A stretch of 11,116 bases of DNA from CAZALT01 sp964485515 (GTDB taxonomy: Bacteria; Actinomycetota; Acidimicrobiia; Acidimicrobiales; Acidimicrobilacustridaceae): NCBI GenBank assembly GCA_964485515.1, contig CAZALT010000114.1, positions 1-11,116 of the forward strand. The letters run 5' to 3'. Under the pieces are notes generated by a model. The model was not told the origin of the DNA, made no database searches, and saw only the letters and a program-made list of their open reading frames with translations. The stretch's first letter is position 1. Each line of letters begins with the position of its first letter. A program made the translations under genes and the position numbers. Positions 6,902 through 11,116 of the stretch are shown here, in pieces.

Positions 6902-6934
6902 CCTGACGCCACGTCAGCCTGACGCCACGTCAGG
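6902..6934. repeat. Tandem duplicated palindromic operator-like element
   Basis: The 16-mer CCTGACGCCACGTCAG occurs twice back to back (6902-6917 and 6918-6933) without a mismatch. Each copy contains an inverted repeat CTGACG-CCA-CGTCAG, and the second extends to 7-bp arms with the following G. The centres are 16 bp apart, about one and a half helical turns. The site lies 53-85 bp upstream of the second crotonase start and covers the likely -35 box, as expected for two dimers of a repressor. The regulator is not identifiable from the sequence. Confidence 0.65.
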
Positions 6935-6948
6935 TCGAGTCGTAAGCT
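6919..6948 (+). promoter_or_regulatory. Probable promoter of the second enoyl-CoA hydratase gene
   Basis: A -35-like CTGACG (6919-6924) and -10-like TAAGCT (6943-6948) with an 18-base spacer predict a start near 6955, about 30 bases before the ATG. The -35 box lies inside the second palindromic repeat, so operator occupancy would exclude RNA polymerase. The hexamers match consensus partially, so this is a prediction from spacing and position. Confidence 0.45.
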
Positions 6949-6986
6949 CACCGACCGATCACCCGCGATCCCTGAGGAGCACCCCG

Positions 6987-7814
6987 ATGAGTGACGACAA
7001 GCCGTTGGACGAGCAGGTCCGCCACGAGCTCAAGGACGGCGTCGCCTGGATCACGTTGGATCGGCCCGAGGTGCAGAACGCCCTCTCACCCGACCAGCGC
7101 GACCGCCTCATCGAGCTGTTCGACCGTGCCAGCGCCGACGCGTTCACGCGAGCTGTCGTGCTCACTGCCACCGGCAAGGGCTTCTGCACCGGCGCCGACC
7201 TCCGCGCCACCCGTGTCGCGCCGCCCAAGCCCGAGGGTGCACCCGAGCGCCTCGTCGGCGACGTCGGCCGCATGATCTCGGCCGGGGCGCAGGCGCTCAT
7301 CAGCTCGATCCTCGACTGCGAGAAGCCGGTCATCGGTGCCATCAACGGCACCGCCGCCGGCATCGGCGCGCACATCGCCCTCGCCTGCGATCTGGTGATC
7401 GCCGCCGACTCGGCCCGATTCATCGAGGTGTTCGTGCGCCGCGGCCTCGTGCCCGACGGTGGCGGCATCTACCTGCTGCCGCGCATCGTGGGGCTCCACA
7501 AGGCCAAGGAGCTGATGTTCTTCGGCGATGCGCTCAACGCCGACGATGCCCTGGCACTCGGCGTGGTCAACAAGGTCGTATCCGGCGACGAGCTCGAGGC
7601 CGCCGCGTCCGAGTGGGCGACGCGCCTGGCCGAGGGCCCGACCCGCGCCCTCGCCATGACCAAGGCGCTGCTCAACAGCTCGCTCGAATCCGACCGCAAG
7701 ACCGCGCTCCGCGAAGAGGCCAACGCGCAGGAGATCAACATGAACACGGTCGACGCGCAGGAAGGTGTCAAGAGCTTCGTCGAGCGCCGCTCCGCCGAGT
7801 ACAAGGGCTACTGA
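6987..7814 (+). CDS. Enoyl-CoA hydratase/isomerase family protein (second copy)
   Basis: This 275-residue protein has the crotonase fold. The oxyanion-hole segments are GFCTGADLRA (65-74) and NGTAAGIGAHIAL (120-132). Both catalytic glutamates of classical hydratase are absent: His128 is at the first position and Phe149 at the second. Asp157 in GLVPDGGG is where PaaG-type enoyl-CoA isomerases carry their acidic residue, so isomerisation of a double bond is at least as likely as hydration. The C-terminal EGVKSFVERRSAEYKGY matches the usual family ending. The ATG at 6987 has an excellent GAGGAG at 6974-6979 with a 7-base spacer; open frame further upstream is only read-through of the control region. 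It diverges from the SDR gene and converges on sua5, with its own promoter and a duplicated operator-like site. Confidence 0.92.
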   Translation: MSDDKPLDEQVRHELKDGVAWITLDRPEVQNALSPDQRDRLIELFDRASADAFTRAVVLTATGKGFCTGADLRATRVAPPKPEGAPERLVGDVGRMISAGAQALISSILDCEKPVIGAINGTAAGIGAHIALACDLVIAADSARFIEVFVRRGLVPDGGGIYLLPRIVGLHKAKELMFFGDALNADDALALGVVNKVVSGDELEAAASEWATRLAEGPTRALAMTKALLNSSLESDRKTALREEANAQEINMNTVDAQEGVKSFVERRSAEYKGY

Positions 7815-7830
7815 GTCAGATGGCCGGGGG

Positions 7831-7858
7831 CCGCCACGAGGGTTGAGGATGGTGGCGG
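7831..7858 (+). terminator. Possible terminator hairpin after the second crotonase gene
   Basis: CCGCCAC (7831-7837) and GTGGCGG (7852-7858) form a perfect 7-bp inverted repeat with a 14-base loop, starting 16 bases after the stop codon. No T-tract follows. The rest of the convergent gap up to 7992 holds no gene; only a short direct repeat of TCGAACC (7901-7907 and 7914-7920) stands out. Confidence 0.3.
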
Positions 7859-7992
7859 GTCTGGCTGAGCGCGGTCCTGCTTGGGCCCGTCTACGCCGAC
7901 TCGAACCAAAGGGTCGAACCTACTGAGCCACCTATCGACCTGTTCCGAGCAGCGCAGCTTGGAGGGTGAGCCGATCAGGCCGGGACGTGTCC

Positions 7993-9018
7993 TCAGCCGG
8001 CGGCGGCGCGGCGGAGGCGATCGACCACGGCGGCCCCGATGCCCTCCCCCTCCGGCGGCACGACGAGCAGCACGTCGATGCCGAGCCGATCCGCCTGGCG
8101 GAGCCGGGCGTAGAGCAGATGCGCGTAGCGGTCGGGTTCACCGACCGGCTCCAGCTCGATGACCTCGGGCGACAGGCCTTCGATCGCCGTCGGGGCCAAC
8201 ACGCCGATCACCCGCCCGTGCGGCGCGGCAGTCGCTGCGTAGTCCACGACGTGATCGTGGTCGACGAGCACGACCGTCGCCGCGGGCGAGTAGTGGGCGG
8301 CGAGCGTGCCCGGTGCGCTGCCGACGACGTCGTCCGCGACGGGCTCGTCCGATGCGGCCGGCTCGTCGGTCCAGACGGCGACCTCTTCGCCCAGCACGGC
8401 GCCGAGGTCCGCGGCGGTGATCGCGCCGAGGCGCAGCACGGTTGGTCGGTCCCGGGTCAGGTCGACGATGGTCGACTCGACGCCGACGACGGCCGGTCCG
8501 CCGTCGAGCACGACGTCGACGGCGTCAGCGAGATCGGCGACCACGTGCTGGGCCGTGGTGGGGCTGACCCCGCCGAACCGGTTGGCGGACGGCGCAGCAA
8601 CGCCACCACCGAAGCGGTGCAGCAGCTCGAGGGCCGTCTCGTGGGCCGGCACGCGCAGGCCGACCGTGTCGCGCCCCCCGGTCGCCACGGGCGAGACCCG
8701 TGCGCCGCGGCGCAGCAGCATCGTGAGCGGCCCCGGCCAGAACGCGTCGGCAAGCGCACGTGCGGAGTCGGGCACGTCGTCGGCCCAGTCGTCGAGCACC
8801 GCCGTGTTGGCGAGGTGGACGATGAGCGGATGCGTCTCGGGTCGACCCTTGGCCGCGAACACTTTGCGCAGCGCGTCAGGATTCGTCGCGTCGGCGCCGA
8901 GCCCGTACACCGTCTCGGTCGGGAACGCGACCAGTCCACCCGCACGCAGCACCTCGACCGCATCTCCGATGTCATCGGTCGGCGAACCCTCGGATGGCGA
9001 CGAATCGGGCTCGGACAC
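7993..9018 (-). CDS. sua5: L-threonylcarbamoyladenylate synthase, Sua5-type
   Basis: This 341-residue cytosolic enzyme makes threonylcarbamoyl-AMP from threonine, bicarbonate and ATP, the first step of the t6A modification at position 37 of tRNAs reading ANN codons. The YrdC-like catalytic domain covers about 15-205: GGLVAFPTETVYGLGADA (27-44), KGRPETHPLIVH (57-68), AAPSANRFGG (141-150) and ESTIVDL (181-187). The linker SAPGTLAAHYSP (234-245) and the C-terminal Sua5 domain (246-341) make it the long two-domain form rather than the short TsaC form. The start is GTG at 9018: the frame is open further upstream but overlaps the TetR gene and lacks family similarity, and the Shine-Dalgarno here is poor. 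It follows the TetR gene on the same strand after 71 bp, so co-transcription is possible. Confidence 0.94.
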   Translation of the reverse strand: MSEPDSSPSEGSPTDDIGDAVEVLRAGGLVAFPTETVYGLGADATNPDALRKVFAAKGRPETHPLIVHLANTAVLDDWADDVPDSARALADAFWPGPLTMLLRRGARVSPVATGGRDTVGLRVPAHETALELLHRFGGGVAAPSANRFGGVSPTTAQHVVADLADAVDVVLDGGPAVVGVESTIVDLTRDRPTVLRLGAITAADLGAVLGEEVAVWTDEPAASDEPVADDVVGSAPGTLAAHYSPAATVVLVDHDHVVDYAATAAPHGRVIGVLAPTAIEGLSPEVIELEPVGEPDRYAHLLYARLRQADRLGIDVLLVVPPEGEGIGAAVVDRLRRAAAG

Positions 9019-9089
9019 CTCGCCATCATCGTCCGACCGCGCCGCGTCGGCCCAGTTTCGAGTCCAGGGCGAGAGCGGAACAGACCGCG

Positions 9090-9755
9090 TCAGTCCGTCG
9101 CCATGCCGCGGAACAGGAGGTCGACGAGCGCTTCGGCGTCGGCCGGCGTCGGCGACTGATCGGCGGTCTGGATGCGGTAGTAGATGGCACCGACGAGGGC
9201 GTCGAGGACGAGGTCGGGATCGACGTCGGCTCGGATGTCGCCGCGTTCCATGCCGCGCCGCACGATGGTGCGGAGGGCCTCGCGGCGGGGCTCCATCAGC
9301 GAGGCGCGCACGACCTCGGCGAGGGCCGGGTTGCGGCCGAGCTCGGAGCCCACCGCCTGCATGATGCGACCGACGCGGCCATCGAGGATCTTGAGCGACC
9401 GCTGGCTCATCATGTGGAGGTCTTCCCTGGTGTTGCCCGTGTCGGCGATGGGGTACGCCTCGAAGGCCGCGGTGATGACGTCGACGACGAGGTCCGCCTT
9501 GTTCGACCAGCGCCGGTAGATGGTCGCCTTGCCGACGCCCGCCCGGTGCGCGATGGCCTCCATGGTCAGGCGGTCGTAGCCCTCTTCTTCGAGCAGCTCC
9601 GCTGCGGCCCGGAGGATGGCCTTGTCGGCCTTGACGCTGCGCGGGCGTCCCCGTGTCGCTCCGCCACGCTCTTCCTCCACCGCCCCATCGTCGCGGACAG
9701 CGGCCCCCCGGCGGCGCATGGCGCCAGCCGGATGGGCCGCAGTCGACGTGCTCAC
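9090..9755 (-). CDS. TetR-family transcriptional repressor
   Basis: This 221-residue regulator has a classic TetR N-terminal DNA-binding domain. Helix 1 is at about 44-58, and the helix-turn-helix LTMEAIAHRAGVGKATIYRRWSNKADLV is at 63-90. A ligand-binding, dimerising C-terminal domain (about 100-221) is divergent, as usual in the family. It is preceded by a 40-residue Arg/Gly/Glu-rich N-terminal extension. The start is taken as GTG at 9755, overlapping the exporter stop codon in the sequence GTGA, which implies translational coupling; ATG at 9719 would give a 209-residue protein, nearer the typical size. Coupling to the MFS gene suggests it represses that operon and responds to a transported compound. 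The exporter promoter is outside the window, so no operator can be matched. Confidence 0.93.
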   Translation of the reverse strand: MSTSTAAHPAGAMRRRGAAVRDDGAVEEERGGATRGRPRSVKADKAILRAAAELLEEEGYDRLTMEAIAHRAGVGKATIYRRWSNKADLVVDVITAAFEAYPIADTGNTREDLHMMSQRSLKILDGRVGRIMQAVGSELGRNPALAEVVRASLMEPRREALRTIVRRGMERGDIRADVDPDLVLDALVGAIYYRIQTADQSPTPADAEALVDLLFRGMATD

Positions 9756-11116
9756 GACGTTGCGGGGATCGGAGCGAGGACCGCCTCACCGTCGCGGGGC
9801 TCGAGGTCGATGAGGTCGACGTGCTCGGCCGGATCGGCGGTCGTCAGCGCGTTGACGCTGTCGATGTCGCCTTCGATGACGGCTTCGACCGGGTCGACTG
9901 CCCGGGCCGGCAGGAACAGCGCCGTGATGACGGCACCGACCAGGGCGACCGCGGCACCGACCAGCACGGCAGGATGCAGCGCCTCGACGAAGGCCTGACG
10001 GGCCAGCATCACGATGCTCTCGCCGGTGGGGCCGCCGATCTGGGCGGCGACGTGGAGCGCGCCCCCCATCGACTCCTGCGCACCGGTTACCGCTTCGGCC
10101 GGCAGACCGGCACCGCTCAGCGCATCGGCGATCTTGGACGAGTACACCGAGGCGAAGGCGCTGCCGAGGACGGCGACGCCGAGGGCGCCACCCATCTGGC
10201 GGGTCGTGTCGTTGACCGCCGAGCCGACGCCGGCCTTGCCCGGGGGCAGCGAGCCCATGATCGACTCGGTGGCCGGGGCCATCACGAGACCCATGCCGAA
10301 GGCCAGGACGACCAGCGCTCCGAGCAGCTGGGGATAGGCGGAGTCGACCTGCAGCGTGGCGAAGAGCCCGAGACCCGAGGCGATGATGACCAGACCGGCC
10401 GTGACGGTGACCTTCGTGCCGATCCGTTCGACGATCCGGGCGCTGAGCGGCGCCACGACCATCATCGTCAAGGCGAACGGCATGATGCGGATACCCGCTT
10501 CCAGGGCGCTGAAGCCGAGGACGAACTGCAGGTACTGGGTGAGCATGAAGAGGCTGCCCAGCATGGCGAAGAACACCAGCGTGACGGCGATCGAGGCCGC
10601 ACTGAACCGGGCCTTCTTGAAGAACTTCACGTCGAGCATCGGGTGGTCCGTGTGGTTCTCCCACAGGGCGAAGCTGATGAGGGCAGCGGCGCCGACGGCC
10701 AGGCTGACCACGACCTCGGGAGACGTCCAGCCCTTGCCGGGCGCTTCGATGATCGCCCACAGCAGGGTGATCAGTCCGACGATGCTGAGCACGGCGCCGA
10801 GCGGATCGAGCTTGGGTGCTTCGGGGTCACGAGAGGTCGGGACGAAGAGCCGGCCACCGATGAGGGCGATGATGACGATCGGGACGTTCACCCAGAACAC
10901 GGAGCCCCAGTAGAAGTGCTCGAGCAGCCAGCCGCCGAGCAGCGGTCCGAAGGCGATGCCGATGGCGGAGAACCCGGCCCAGATGGCGATGGCCCGGGCC
11001 CGCTCCTTGGCGTCGCGGAACACGTTGGTGACGATCGAGAGGGTGGCGGGCATCATGAGCGCGGCGCCGAGGCCCATGAAGCTGCGGGTCGCGATCAGCG
11101 CACCGGCGGTCGATGC
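9752..11116 (-). CDS. MFS drug/multidrug exporter, DHA2 (EmrB/QacA) type, partial
   Basis: The visible 454 residues are the C-terminal part of a proton-driven exporter of the 14-helix DHA2 group. The frame stays open to the right edge of the window, so the first three or so membrane helices and the start codon are missing. The visible N-terminus, ATRSFMGLGAALMMPATLSIV, is the conserved arginine motif of helix 4. It is followed by motif C-like IAFGPLLGGW (visible residues 54-63) and FWVNVPI, a DHA2 signature. Around ten hydrophobic helices follow. The last 50 or so residues after the final helix are an acidic soluble tail. Its stop codon overlaps the TetR start by 4 bp, which marks an efflux operon with its own regulator. 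The substrate cannot be predicted. Confidence 0.93.
   Translation of the reverse strand, partial: ASTAGALIATRSFMGLGAALMMPATLSIVTNVFRDAKERARAIAIWAGFSAIGIAFGPLLGGWLLEHFYWGSVFWVNVPIVIIALIGGRLFVPTSRDPEAPKLDPLGAVLSIVGLITLLWAIIEAPGKGWTSPEVVVSLAVGAAALISFALWENHTDHPMLDVKFFKKARFSAASIAVTLVFFAMLGSLFMLTQYLQFVLGFSALEAGIRIMPFALTMMVVAPLSARIVERIGTKVTVTAGLVIIASGLGLFATLQVDSAYPQLLGALVVLAFGMGLVMAPATESIMGSLPPGKAGVGSAVNDTTRQMGGALGVAVLGSAFASVYSSKIADALSGAGLPAEAVTGAQESMGGALHVAAQIGGPTGESIVMLARQAFVEALHPAVLVGAAVALVGAVITALFLPARAVDPVEAVIEGDIDSVNALTTADPAEHVDLIDLEPRDGEAVLAPIPATS

Noticed and set aside
6705..6986. Upstream extension of the second crotonase frame
   Set aside because: It crosses the divergent control region with the duplicated palindrome and promoter, while the ATG at 6987 has a strong GAGGAG ribosome-binding site.
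7966..9159. 397-residue plus-strand open frame opposite sua5
   Set aside because: Arg/Gly/Asp-rich shadow; the minus strand encodes a complete two-domain Sua5.
9090..9755. The window TetR as the regulator of the desaturase palindrome
   Set aside because: No sequence evidence links them; the overlap with the MFS gene makes local control of efflux the better explanation. Kept only as a possibility to test.
9019..9789. N-terminal extension of the sua5 frame to 598 residues
   Set aside because: It overlaps the TetR gene in another frame, is Arg/Pro/Gly-rich, and adds about 257 residues not seen in the family.

Overview
The window is high-GC DNA with tightly packed genes on both strands and GTG starts at several genes. 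The genes are an initiator tRNA, a membrane acyl-CoA desaturase, several CoA-ester lipid enzymes and a TetR/MFS pair. Together these suggest an actinobacterium, possibly Acidimicrobiia or a relative. That placement is an impression from composition and gene style, not a database result.

Layout. The left edge (1-49, minus) is the 5' two-thirds of an initiator tRNA-Met, cut by the window edge. Next is a phosphoribosyltransferase-family gene (minus), then a divergent 279-bp gap, then an AlkB-type DNA/RNA dealkylation dioxygenase (plus). AlkB converges on a ClC-family chloride transporter (minus), with a hairpin between them. The centre is a lipid-metabolism block: an enoyl-CoA hydratase-family gene (plus) converges on an acyl-CoA desaturase (minus). 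The desaturase is preceded on its own strand by an NAD(P)-dependent extended SDR. A second, divergent enoyl-CoA hydratase/isomerase (plus) follows. The right third is entirely minus strand: a 5'-truncated DHA2-type MFS exporter, a TetR regulator overlapping it by 4 bp, and a Sua5-type threonylcarbamoyl-AMP synthase.

How the parts fit. The two crotonase-fold enzymes, the SDR and the desaturase form a plausible fatty acyl/CoA-ester group. Its control regions carry the clearest non-coding signals in the window. A perfect 20-bp palindrome of TetR-operator style lies 65-84 bp upstream of the desaturase start. A perfect tandem duplication of a 16-bp palindromic element overlaps the probable promoter of the second crotonase. 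A small hairpin places the SDR Shine-Dalgarno in its loop. The MFS-TetR pair looks like a self-regulated efflux operon. AlkB, ClC, the tRNA and Sua5 are housekeeping or stress functions with no evident link to the lipid block.

I see no CRISPR array, insertion sequence, prophage or toxin/defence cassette. The most distinctive protein feature is the desaturase C-terminus. It is about 95 residues longer than the catalytic core needs and shows an 11-residue periodicity like that of lipid-surface-binding amphipathic helices.
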